From Alphaproteobacteria bacterium (lineage in GTDB: Bacteria; Pseudomonadota; Alphaproteobacteria; Micropepsales; Micropepsaceae): DNA of 51,171 bases. The position numbers and the translations under genes are program-made. Below, in pieces: positions 1-7,372 of this stretch. A model generated the notes under the pieces. That model saw nothing but the letters and a program-made list of their open reading frames with translations, did not search any database and was not told the origin of the DNA. How positions within the stretch are numbered: the stretch's first letter is position 1; every line of letters starts with the position of its first letter. The stretch spans positions 1-51,171 of the forward strand of contig JANYAR010000156.1 of NCBI GenBank assembly GCA_025361185.1, in the 5' to 3' direction.

Positions 1-960
1 GTCACCGCCGAGAACGGCATCATCGGCCCCAGCTATGCCGATGCACCGGAATTCACCGCCAATCCGTCGGTGCCCCAGGGCGAGGTGCGCGAATTCATCC
101 TCTATTCCGACGACAGCAAGATCTATCCCGGCATCGTGCGCATCGAGGGCGATCTGGCCAACAAGCGTGACGCCTATGGCAACCGCATCCCCGCGCCGGC
201 CGAATTGTTGTCCAAGCCGGGCCGTTATGAGCGCCATGTCTATGTCTATATCCCCAGACAGTATGTGCCCGGCAGCGCCGCCCCGTTCATGGTGGTGCAG
301 GACGGTCATTCCTACATCAACCGGCTGGCGCCGGTGCTGGACAATATGATCGCGGCCAAGCGCGTGCCGGCGATGATTGTCATCGCGCCGGATTCCGGCG
401 GCAGCGACGCGCAAGGCTCACAGCGCGGGCTGGAATACGACACGCTGTCGGAACGCTATTCCAACTTTGTGGAACAGGAACTGCTGCCCGCCGTGTCGAA
501 GAATTACGGCGTCAAGTTCACGACCGATCCGGAAGGCCGCGCCACCATGGGTGGTTCATCCGGCGCGATCTGCGCCTGGACCATGGCCTGGTATCATCCC
601 GAACTGTATCACAAGGTGCTTTCCTATTCCGGCACCTTCGTGAACCAGGCCTCGCCGCAAGACCCCAAGACGCCGCGCGGCGGCTGGGACTATCACGCCA
701 CATTGATTCCCAAGACGGCGAAAAAGCCCATCCGCATGTGGATGGAAGTGGGCGAGAAGGACTTGCATTTCGACGACGCGGAAAATACCTGGCACAACTG
801 GCCGCTGGCCAACAACCGCATGTCCACGGTGCTGAAGAAAAAGGGTTATGACTATCGCTATGTCTTTGCGATGGGCGCGCACCATGTCGACAACGCGGTG
901 GTGCGGCAGACCCTGCCGGCGGCGCTGGAATGGCTGTGGCGGGATTATCCTAAGTCGTAA
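1..960 (+). CDS. Secreted-type esterase, enterochelin-esterase (Fes)-like alpha/beta hydrolase, 5' end outside window
   Basis: The reading frame is open from the first base, so the gene starts upstream of the window; a GTG at 70 is internal. The 319 visible residues match the Fes/COG2382 esterase family. A nucleophile elbow GGSSGA lies at about residues 185-190 (DNA near 550-567), in a beta-strand/turn context (RATMGGSSGAICAW), and a late histidine pair (MGAHHVDN, DNA near 880) is placed like the catalytic His. The VYIP and VVQDGHSY segments fit the central sheet and oxyanion region of this family. The substrate cannot be told from sequence: this fold covers siderophore esterases, feruloyl and acetyl esterases. 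The secreted quinoproteins and hydrolases nearby favour a carbohydrate-ester role, which is inference. The N-terminus and any signal peptide are not visible. Confidence 0.82.
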   Translation, partial: VTAENGIIGPSYADAPEFTANPSVPQGEVREFILYSDDSKIYPGIVRIEGDLANKRDAYGNRIPAPAELLSKPGRYERHVYVYIPRQYVPGSAAPFMVVQDGHSYINRLAPVLDNMIAAKRVPAMIVIAPDSGGSDAQGSQRGLEYDTLSERYSNFVEQELLPAVSKNYGVKFTTDPEGRATMGGSSGAICAWTMAWYHPELYHKVLSYSGTFVNQASPQDPKTPRGGWDYHATLIPKTAKKPIRMWMEVGEKDLHFDDAENTWHNWPLANNRMSTVLKKKGYDYRYVFAMGAHHVDNAVVRQTLPAALEWLWRDYPKS

Positions 961-974
961 GCGCAATTCCTGTC

Positions 975-1079
975 TTGTCATGCCCGCGAAGCGGGCATCC
1001 AACTTCTTAATCCGGCGGCGCGGCCCCTAAGTTGGATTCCCGTTCATACGCTGTCGCTATGAACTCGCGGGAATGACAA
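975..1079. repeat. 105-bp palindromic intergenic repeat (REP/MITE-like)
   Basis: The element begins TTGTCAT (975-981) and ends with its complement ATGACAA (1073-1079). Inside are a perfect hairpin TGCCCGC-gaa-GCGGGCA, paired arms CCAACTT/AAGTTGG, and a third imperfect stem near the right end (TTCCCG...CGGGAA). It occupies most of the spacer between two converging genes and no coding frame fits. This nested layout is typical of small palindromic intergenic repeats in alphaproteobacteria. I saw no second copy in the window, so repetition is inferred from architecture. As RNA it could also fold into a 3'-end structure for either neighbour. Confidence 0.6.
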
Positions 1080-1124
1080 AAAAGTAGAGCAGGCCTGCGT
1101 CAGGCGTCAGCAACCTTCCTCGCC

Positions 1125-1190
1125 CCCATTTTCAGGCAGCCTAGCCACGCCCTGGCTCGGTTGACAGCCGGGACGGCAATAGGGAACGTC
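1125..1190. repeat. Diverged direct repeat, copy 1 (downstream of quinoprotein gene)
   Basis: About 65 bp, including CTCGGTTGACAGCCGGGAC, recurs at about 3473-3537 in the same orientation with roughly 80% identity by eye. This copy touches the stop codon of the 1196-3247 gene and the other copy lies upstream of that gene's start, so the two bracket it. Shared blocks outside the core (TAGCC, GCCC, GGGACGG/GGGACAG) show that the similarity is longer than the TTGACA hexamer alone. Confidence 0.5.
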
Positions 1191-1195
1191 TCACC

Positions 1196-3247
1196 TCACC
1201 GTTCCTCTGGCCGCACCGCTGCGGGAGCTTCCCCCGGCAAGCAATAGGCGACCAGATCGGCGCCATAAGAGCTGCCCTGGGCGCAAACCAGATACTGCTT
1301 ACCCTTAAGCATGTAGGTCATGGTGGCGCCGGTCTGCACCTTGTCCATGAACACCGCGCCTTTCTGCTCGCCGGTGGTTTTGTCGTAAGCGCGCAGCCTT
1401 GCGCCCTTGCGGCCCTTCTCGTCGGTGAACAAGCCGCAATCGCCGCAGATCACCAAACTCTTGGTGGTCAGCGTACCGAGGATGCCAGTCTGGCCGGTGC
1501 GGGGAACGGTGACGCCCTTGAGCAGGCGATGGTTCTTGATGTGATCGGGTGTCTCGCCATGCACGATCTGCCACGCCATCGTGCCCTTGCTGAGATCGAG
1601 GGCGGTGATGGTGCCGTAAGGCGGCTTCATCAAGGGAATGCCTTCGATCGAGATCATGCCCGGCACGATAGGATCGTTGAGGCTGTCGGGCCGACTGCGA
1701 AACGGGGGCGCGCCGCCTTTCAGGCTGGCGACGCCGCCAAAAGTGCCGCCATTGGGGTCGGCGCTGCCCGGCGGCGGCGGACCGCCAGCCTGAACCACCT
1801 TGCCGTCTTTGGTCACCCTCGCGCCAATGACCCCAAGCTGGTTCTTGGCAAATAGGTAAAGCATGTTGGTTTCGGGATCGTAGGACGCGCCCGGCCAGTT
1901 TATGCCGCCTTGCAGGCCCGGCACGCACAGCGCGCCGAAAAGCTTGTCACTGGTCAAGGGCGGCGGATCGTAAAGAGTGCCCATGTGATAGTGGCTGGCG
2001 ATTTCCAGCGCCCGCGCCTTGATCTGTGGTGTCCAGTCCACCAGATCGTTCGCCGCGATGCCCTGCTTGGCGAAGGGCGGCGGCGCGCTGGGGATCGGCT
2101 GTGTGGGCGAATACCACTCGCCCGGCACATCGCCCTTGGCGACCTTCTTTTCCGGGATCGGCCATACCGGTTTGCCGTTGGTGCGATCCAGCACATAAAC
2201 AAAGCCCTGCTTGGTGGGCTGGGCGATCGCCTTGATGATCTTGCCGTTGTGCGGAATGTCGCAAATCACGCCGGCGCAGGACACGTCACGGTCCCAGATC
2301 CCATGATGGATCATCTGGTAGTGCCATTTTCGCTCGCCGGTTTCGATATCCAGCGCCACCAGGCTTTCGGCGAACAAGTGGGGACCGGTACGGGTGACGC
2401 CCAACAAATCGGTGGGCGGTGACTCGATCCCGACATAGACCATGCCCAATTCGGGATCGGCCGACATCGGAGCCCAGGCTCCCATATTGCCGCTGGCCTC
2501 AGCCTGGCCCGGCGTGGTCCATGTCTCGTAACCGAACTCACCCTTGTTCGGGATGGTGTGGAAGATCCATTTGCGCTTTCCGGTCTTGATATCGAAGCCG
2601 CGCACATAGCCTTTGGATTCTTCGGTCGGCGCCGCGCCCACCACGATCGTGTCCTTCACCACAAAGGGCGGGGCATGCAGGCCGATGATGCCCTTGGTCG
2701 CATCCATCACCTGATCGTCATTCTGGCGCAGGTCTATGCGGCCGCTATCGCCAAAATTGGGATCGGGAAGGCCCGTCTTGGCATCCAGCGAAAACATGTT
2801 GTAGCTGCGGGTGACATAGACGATGCGTTCGCTAGCACCATCGGTCCAATAGCCGACACCCAGGCCCGGGCCGCCGCGCGAACCGATGCGCTCGCCCTCG
2901 TCATAGGTGTGCATCCACAGCAGTTCGCCAGTCCCTGCATCCAGGCACACCACATCGCGGCGAAAACCGGCGGTAACATAGATACGTCCCTTCACCACCA
3001 GCGGCGTGGACTGATAGTCCGCGTCCAGCCGCGGCCCCAGGGCATTGGTGCTGAAACGCCAGGCCAGTTCCAGCTTGTTGAAGTTGGCGGCATTGATCTG
3101 GTCCAGCGGCGAATAGCGGGTGCTGGACAGGTCGTTGGCGTAATGCAGCCAATCGGTATCGCGCGGCGCGGTTTGGGCCTTTGCCGAGGCAGGCCCAAGC
3201 AATGCGAGGGCGGACGTGGTTGCCAGAAAATCCCTGCGATCGATCAT
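1196..3247 (-). CDS. Exported PQQ-dependent dehydrogenase, glucose dehydrogenase-like beta-propeller (683 aa)
   Basis: This is a quinoprotein of the Gcd/PQQ-dependent dehydrogenase family, expected to oxidise a sugar or alcohol in the periplasm. The ATG at 3247 follows an AAGGGGA ribosome site and opens a twin-arginine-like signal (DRRDFLATTSALALLGPASAKAQ). Propeller blades with the repeat style DAGTGELLW and DIETGERKWHYQ follow, then the family signature around HHGIWDRD and a C-terminal GKQYLVCAQG block similar to Gcd. The N-terminal membrane domain of classical Gcd is missing, and there is no CxxCH haem motif, so electrons must pass to another carrier. The vicinal Cys-Cys of methanol and ethanol dehydrogenases was not seen. 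An in-frame extension to 3400 is unlikely because it would precede the signal peptide. The gene is divergent from a second propeller protein. The true substrate is unknown. Confidence 0.85.
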   Translation of the reverse strand: MIDRRDFLATTSALALLGPASAKAQTAPRDTDWLHYANDLSSTRYSPLDQINAANFNKLELAWRFSTNALGPRLDADYQSTPLVVKGRIYVTAGFRRDVVCLDAGTGELLWMHTYDEGERIGSRGGPGLGVGYWTDGASERIVYVTRSYNMFSLDAKTGLPDPNFGDSGRIDLRQNDDQVMDATKGIIGLHAPPFVVKDTIVVGAAPTEESKGYVRGFDIKTGKRKWIFHTIPNKGEFGYETWTTPGQAEASGNMGAWAPMSADPELGMVYVGIESPPTDLLGVTRTGPHLFAESLVALDIETGERKWHYQMIHHGIWDRDVSCAGVICDIPHNGKIIKAIAQPTKQGFVYVLDRTNGKPVWPIPEKKVAKGDVPGEWYSPTQPIPSAPPPFAKQGIAANDLVDWTPQIKARALEIASHYHMGTLYDPPPLTSDKLFGALCVPGLQGGINWPGASYDPETNMLYLFAKNQLGVIGARVTKDGKVVQAGGPPPPGSADPNGGTFGGVASLKGGAPPFRSRPDSLNDPIVPGMISIEGIPLMKPPYGTITALDLSKGTMAWQIVHGETPDHIKNHRLLKGVTVPRTGQTGILGTLTTKSLVICGDCGLFTDEKGRKGARLRAYDKTTGEQKGAVFMDKVQTGATMTYMLKGKQYLVCAQGSSYGADLVAYCLPGEAPAAVRPEER

Positions 3248-3577
3248 GGACAAATCCCCTTGGCTCAGTCGCCCAATTCCCGGTTCAGAATTTGCGAACC
3301 GTGAGACCAATTCAAGCTCTTTGACCGTGTTGCACAAGCGAAGCATTTGAAATTGCATCCCGCAGTCGCGAAGGTACATGCGAGCCAGCGACAGTGACAC
3401 GCTGAATTGGCGTTTCGCTTACTGCGCGACTGACGCCCTGGTGCTTGATCGGAAAATTCATGATTGCTCCAGCTTTTCGGGAAGATTAGCCGCGCCCAGC
3501 CTCGGTTGACAGCCGGGACAGTCATGGGGGACGCTTGTGCTCAAGATGGCGCTTTGACCATCGCAGAGGGACGGACC
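3248..3577. promoter_or_regulatory. Divergent promoter region between the two quinoprotein genes, with an operator-like palindrome
   Basis: No credible gene lies in these 330 bp. A palindrome CGGTTC (3281-3286) / GAACCG (3296-3301) is placed 34-54 bp upstream of the leftward gene, where a regulator site could lie. A TTGACA at 3506-3511 is followed at 17 bp by GGACGC, not a TATAAT-like box, so I do not call a sigma-70 promoter there. AGAGGG at 3566-3571 is the likely ribosome site of the rightward gene. The second copy of the repeat found at 1125-1190 lies at about 3473-3537. Confidence 0.4.
3473..3537. repeat. Diverged direct repeat, copy 2 (upstream of quinoprotein genes)
   Basis: Partner of the repeat at about 1125-1190; both carry CTCGGTTGACAGCCGGGAC in the same orientation, with flanking similarity on both sides. 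It falls in the intergenic region between the two divergent propeller genes. Confidence 0.5.
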
Positions 3578-5275
3578 ATGAAGAATTTGACCCTGCTTGC
3601 CCTCATGCTCGCCATCGTGCTTGCTTGTGCGGGCCTGACCACCGCGCCTGTCATGGCGCAGTTGGCGCCGCCGCCGCCCATCCGTCCCGAACCGCCGCCG
3701 CCGTTCAAGCTGATTGAGCCAGGTCCCGCGGTGACCGACTGGCCGTCCTACAATTACGACCGGCAGCGCACGGGATGGAATCGCGGCGAAACCATCCTGT
3801 CGAAAAAGACCGTGGGCAAGCTGACGCCGCTGTGGAACACCCAGCTCACCACCGCGTCCAAGGCGCTGATCCTGTCGACCCTGACCGCGCCCGTCGTGGC
3901 GGGGGGCGTGGACACGGCCGGCGGGCCTAAGGACCTGGTCTTCACCATCGGCATGGACGACACGCTGAGCGCGCTGGATGCGGCAAGCGGCGCCATCGTA
4001 TGGCAAAAGAAATTCCCCAATCCGCTGACGCCGCTGCGCCCCGCTTCGATCAGCTGCTCCAACACCGAACAGGCGACGCCCACGATCGATAAGGCCAAGG
4101 CCATCATCTATTTCACCACCAGCGACGGCAAGCTGCGCGGCGCTAAGCTCGGCGATGGCGCCGAAGCCATCAAACCCACCGACATGGTGCAGCCCTTCAG
4201 CCGCAACTGGAGCCTCAATCTGGTCGACGATGTGGTCTACACCACCACGGCGCGCGGTTGCGGCGGCAGCGCGGCTCAGCCGGTCGAATTCGGCACCGTG
4301 GCGGCGATGGATATCTCCGATCCCACCCACCCCGCGCTATCGCGCTTTTATACCGGCAAGGGCCGTCCCGCCGGTCCCTGGGGCGCGAGCGGCGTGGCCT
4401 GGGGCCCGCAAGGCGGCTATGTCTCGACCGCCGATGGCCCCAACAATCCCGGCAGCGGCATCTATGGCGACATGGTGCTGGCGATCCGCCCCCACGCCTG
4501 GGGCCTGAATGACAGCTTCACGCCCACCCATTGGAAATATCTCAACGCCCGCGATCTGGATTTCGGTTCAGGTGGCGTGCTGCTGTTCGGGATGGGCAAG
4601 CGCAACATCCTGGCCACCGCGTCCAAGGAGTCGGTGATCTATCTGCTGGATGCCGACAATCTGGGCGGGGTCGATCACATGACGGCGCTCTATCAGTCGC
4701 CGCGGCTGGGCAACGACAGCCAGGATTTCCAGGCACAGGGCATTTGGGGCAGCCTGGCCACGACGCTGAACGACAAGGGCGAACGCTGGGTCTATACGCC
4801 GATATGGGGCGCGCCCGCCAAGACGGGACCGGCATTCGCCATGACCAATGGCGCGGCCCCCAATGGCAGCATCATGGCCTTCAAGGTGGTGGAGGAAGCC
4901 GGCAAGCCGAGCTTGCAACCTGGGTGGATTTCCCGCGATCTGCTTATCGCGTCTTCACCGGTGGTGGCCAATGGCGTGGTCTATGCTCTGCAGACGGCGG
5001 AAAGCACCGTCCAGGTGCCCAAGGGCATTTTCAATCCTGATGGATCGCGCAAGCCGGGCTGGTCGCCGGAACAGGGCGCCAATGACCGCATCATGATCCC
5101 GCATTCCACCATGACCCTGTTCGCACTGGACGCCGACACCGGCAAGGAATTGTGGTCCAGCGGCAAGACGATGGACGGCAATACGGTGCACTTCACCCAG
5201 CCGGTAGTAGCGCTGGGCAAGCTGTTCGCCGTGGACCATGCCGGGCATGTCTGGGCGTTTGGATTGAAGCGTTAG
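3578..5275 (+). CDS. Exported PQQ-binding-like beta-propeller protein (565 aa)
   Basis: The start at 3578 follows AGAGGG and begins a Sec-type signal peptide (MKNLTLLALMLAIVLACAG..., cleavage probably after VMA). A proline-rich linker (APPPPIRPEPPPPF) leads into a quinoprotein-type propeller with blades such as IGMDDTLSALDAASGAIVW and LFALDADTGKELW. The opening NYDRQRTGWNRGE resembles PQQ-dependent alcohol dehydrogenase and BamB-like proteins. PQQ ligands cannot be verified by eye, and no haem motif is present, so it may be a dehydrogenase or a non-catalytic propeller. It faces the other quinoprotein gene across 330 bp. Its stop overlaps the stop of the convergent acetyltransferase gene by 4 bp. 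Substrate is unknown. Confidence 0.8.
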   Translation: MKNLTLLALMLAIVLACAGLTTAPVMAQLAPPPPIRPEPPPPFKLIEPGPAVTDWPSYNYDRQRTGWNRGETILSKKTVGKLTPLWNTQLTTASKALILSTLTAPVVAGGVDTAGGPKDLVFTIGMDDTLSALDAASGAIVWQKKFPNPLTPLRPASISCSNTEQATPTIDKAKAIIYFTTSDGKLRGAKLGDGAEAIKPTDMVQPFSRNWSLNLVDDVVYTTTARGCGGSAAQPVEFGTVAAMDISDPTHPALSRFYTGKGRPAGPWGASGVAWGPQGGYVSTADGPNNPGSGIYGDMVLAIRPHAWGLNDSFTPTHWKYLNARDLDFGSGGVLLFGMGKRNILATASKESVIYLLDADNLGGVDHMTALYQSPRLGNDSQDFQAQGIWGSLATTLNDKGERWVYTPIWGAPAKTGPAFAMTNGAAPNGSIMAFKVVEEAGKPSLQPGWISRDLLIASSPVVANGVVYALQTAESTVQVPKGIFNPDGSRKPGWSPEQGANDRIMIPHSTMTLFALDADTGKELWSSGKTMDGNTVHFTQPVVALGKLFAVDHAGHVWAFGLKR

Positions 5276-5796
5276 CCGCCGCGCTCGCGCAGATAAAAGT
5301 CGCAATCCCTGCGTTGGCCATCGGCCAGCACAACGGCGCGCGATTGCACGCGCGTGAAGCCGTTCTTTTCCAGCACGCGCGCTGCGGCGCGATTGCCGGC
5401 CTGTACGGCGGCAGCCAGCCGCGTGAGCCCCAGACTGTCAAATCCATGCGCGATTACCGCGCCGGCCGCTTCGCTCGCCAGGCCCATGCCCCAGCAGTCG
5501 GGCCTGAGCAGGAAGCCCAGCTCGGCCGAGCCGCTTTCAATCAGGCTGAGATCCACACTGCCGATTACTTCGCCCGCCCGGACCAAAGTCCAATAGCGGC
5601 AAAGCCCGCCCGCCATCGCTTGCTGCTGTTCGCCGATCAGCTCCTCGGCCACCGCCAGGCGGGTGATCGCGGGGCGATGCCAGAAGCGCATGGCCTCGTG
5701 GTCGCTCAGGATGGCGAACAAAGCGGGGGCATCGGCCGCTTCCTGCGGCCGCAGGGTCAATCGCTCAGTTTTCAGAGTCACTGGCGGGCTATCCAA
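5272..5796 (-). CDS. GNAT-family N-acetyltransferase (RimJ/RimL type)
   Basis: The 174-residue protein opens with the family's usual strand (VTLKTERLTLRPQ) and contains the acetyl-CoA-binding segment LRPDCWGMGLASEAAGAVIAHGF in the position of motif A, followed by NRAAARVLEKNGF, the typical C-terminal GNAT signature. It should transfer an acetyl group from acetyl-CoA to an amine; the target (ribosomal protein N-terminus, small molecule or other) is not predictable. The start at 5796 is TTG; a GTG at 5781 in frame would give a protein beginning directly at the conserved strand and is equally plausible. A structured spacer of about 300 bp lies upstream. Confidence 0.88.
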   Translation of the reverse strand: MDSPPVTLKTERLTLRPQEAADAPALFAILSDHEAMRFWHRPAITRLAVAEELIGEQQQAMAGGLCRYWTLVRAGEVIGSVDLSLIESGSAELGFLLRPDCWGMGLASEAAGAVIAHGFDSLGLTRLAAAVQAGNRAAARVLEKNGFTRVQSRAVVLADGQRRDCDFYLRERGG

Positions 5797-6096
5797 GGTT
5801 TGGAAAAACCAGGAGGCGGCCGGCTGCTTTTGCGCCGTAACCGCCTCCCGCTGCCCCCTTTAAACAGGACCATCGGACCTGGTTCCCCCGAACCTGGACC
5901 AATCGCTTGCGGGATTTCCCCAAACCGTCCATCCGCAAGCGGCGTAACTGTGCCGGAGACACAGTTTGTTGCAACGGTTTTGCCTTGTTTCCCCGTCCTT
6001 TGCATCGGGTATGTGGGTTTTCCGCAACAATTGTTAGGAGCCATTCTCACTACACGGAACATTGGCCCCGCCCTTGGCACCCGCCTGGACCCGCCG
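5797..6096. other. Structured 300-bp intergenic region, candidate non-coding RNA or regulatory leader
   Basis: No convincing gene is present, but several secondary-structure elements follow each other. An imperfect hairpin at about 5873-5900 pairs GGTTC with GAACC around a C-rich loop. A 9-bp perfect stem pairs CGCTTGCGG (5904-5912) with CCGCAAGCG (5933-5941). A 7-bp stem pairs AACTGTG (5946-5952) with CACAGTT (5960-5966) around a 7-nt loop. The self-complementary words GTTGCAAC and AACAATTGTT follow within about 70 bp. The region lies upstream of the leftward acetyltransferase gene and downstream of the leftward dCTP deaminase gene. It does not obviously match a known RNA family. Confidence 0.35.
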
Positions 6097-7266
6097 TCAC
6101 GTCCGGAAATGCTTGGAAAGCTTCAGTCCCTGGCGCTGGTAGTTGGAGCCCAGGCCCTCCCCATAGCCTTCGGGCGGGGGATCGGTCAGCCGCTCGAAAA
6201 TCAGCCGTCCGATGATCTGGCCATGTTCCAGGATGAAGGGAACCTCGCGGGAGCGCACTTCCAGCACGCCGCGCGCCGATGGCGGCTTGCCCGGCTCAAA
6301 GCCGAAGCCGGGATCGAAGAACCCGGCATAATGGACACGGAACTCGCCGACCAGTGGATTGAAAGGCACCATCTCGGCGGCATGGTCGGGGGGGATCGCC
6401 ACCCGTTCCCGGCTGACCAGGATGTAGAACTCATCAGGGTCCAGCACCATGTCGCCGCGGGCATTGGCCTCGATCGATTCCCAATAGTCGGCCGGGTCCA
6501 GAGCGCCGACCTTGTCCACATCGATCAGGCCGGTATGCCGCTTGGCGCGGAACCCGATGCGTTTACCCCCACTTCCGGAACTAGTGTCGGCATTGCCTTT
6601 CAAGTCGATGGAAAGCGCCAGCCCGTCATCGATATTGGGCTCGCTATTGCCATCGTCCATCGCCACCAGCGCCGTCTGCTCGTGCAGCCGCCGCAGCGCC
6701 GCGTCGCCGAAGCTGGGCGAGCCGTGGCGGATACGCAGTTGGTTGAGGCGCGAACCCTTGCGCACCAAGACCGGGAAGGTTTGCGGGCAAATCTCGGCAT
6801 AGAGCGGGCCGCGATAGCCCGGCTCGATCCGATCGAAGGACGGCGCATAATCGGTGATCAGGCGGGTGAAGACATCGATGCGCCCGGTCGAGCTTTTGGG
6901 ATTGGCGCCGCCGGAAATCCGCGCCGAAAATTCCGCCCGTTCCAGCAGCGGCACGATATAGACGCTGCCCGCTTCCAGCACCGCGCCGTCGCGCAAGTCC
7001 ACCTCGTGCATGAACACGGTGCGCAGCTTTTCCGCCACCGTGGCGGACGGGCCGGGCAGGAAACTGGCGCGGACCCGGTAGGCCACCGGCCCCAGTCTGA
7101 GATCGATACTGGCGGGCTGGATCTGGCCGGGCGCAAAGGGTTCGGCGGCCGTGAGCTCGCGGCCCTGATCCAGCAGCCGCCGCAGCACATGGCTGGGCAG
7201 GATGCCGGTCGAAAAACGGCCATAACTCTCGTCGGCGGAAATCAGGGTTTCAATGGTCGCGGCCAT
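6097..7266 (-). CDS. dcd: 2'-deoxycytidine 5'-triphosphate deaminase, long form (389 aa)
   Basis: The protein matches the roughly twofold-length Dcd family found in alphaproteobacteria, about double the 190-residue E. coli enzyme. It should deaminate dCTP to dUTP for thymidylate synthesis. The first half holds the Dcd-like QPASIDLRLGPVAYRV segment (about residues 48-63) and NPKSSTGRIDVFTRLI (about 122-137), which matches the nucleotide-binding loop PKSSxGR. The second half repeats the fold and ends EVPFILEHGQIIGRLIFERL. The ATG at 7266 is chosen because homologous-looking sequence begins at once; longer in-frame extensions upstream look non-coding. It shares its strand with the helicase gene at 7373-10141, separated by 106 bp containing a strong hairpin, so the two may be transcribed separately. 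Confidence 0.88.
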   Translation of the reverse strand: MAATIETLISADESYGRFSTGILPSHVLRRLLDQGRELTAAEPFAPGQIQPASIDLRLGPVAYRVRASFLPGPSATVAEKLRTVFMHEVDLRDGAVLEAGSVYIVPLLERAEFSARISGGANPKSSTGRIDVFTRLITDYAPSFDRIEPGYRGPLYAEICPQTFPVLVRKGSRLNQLRIRHGSPSFGDAALRRLHEQTALVAMDDGNSEPNIDDGLALSIDLKGNADTSSGSGGKRIGFRAKRHTGLIDVDKVGALDPADYWESIEANARGDMVLDPDEFYILVSRERVAIPPDHAAEMVPFNPLVGEFRVHYAGFFDPGFGFEPGKPPSARGVLEVRSREVPFILEHGQIIGRLIFERLTDPPPEGYGEGLGSNYQRQGLKLSKHFRT

Positions 7267-7307
7267 GACCCGGTTATAGGCGGGGCAGGGGCGTGGGTCA
7301 CGATTCG

Positions 7308-7335
7308 GGGGCGAAATCCATGTGGATTTCGCCCC
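7308..7335. terminator. Long perfect hairpin downstream of the helicase gene
   Basis: GGGGCGAAATCCA (7308-7320) is followed after two bases by its exact complement TGGATTTCGCCCC (7323-7335), giving a 12-bp stem with an ATGT loop. On the plus strand it is followed by ATTTATTTTGG; on the minus strand, where the helicase gene ends, there is no T-run. It may terminate or stabilise the helicase transcript, or block antisense transcription. Confidence 0.5.
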
Positions 7336-7372
7336 ATTTATTTTGGTCGCGCGCCCTGCGCCGAAGCCGGCC

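Noticed and set aside
1183..1205. GGAAC near 1183 followed by CGTT as an EcfG-type promoter
   Set aside because: The spacing is 12 bp instead of 16-17, and GGAACG/CGTTCC form a palindrome across the end of the quinoprotein gene.
3506..3535. TTGACA at 3506 as a sigma-70 -35 box for the quinoprotein gene
   Set aside because: At 17 bp the sequence is GGACGC, not a -10 element, and the same TTGACA is part of the repeat also found at 1125-1190.
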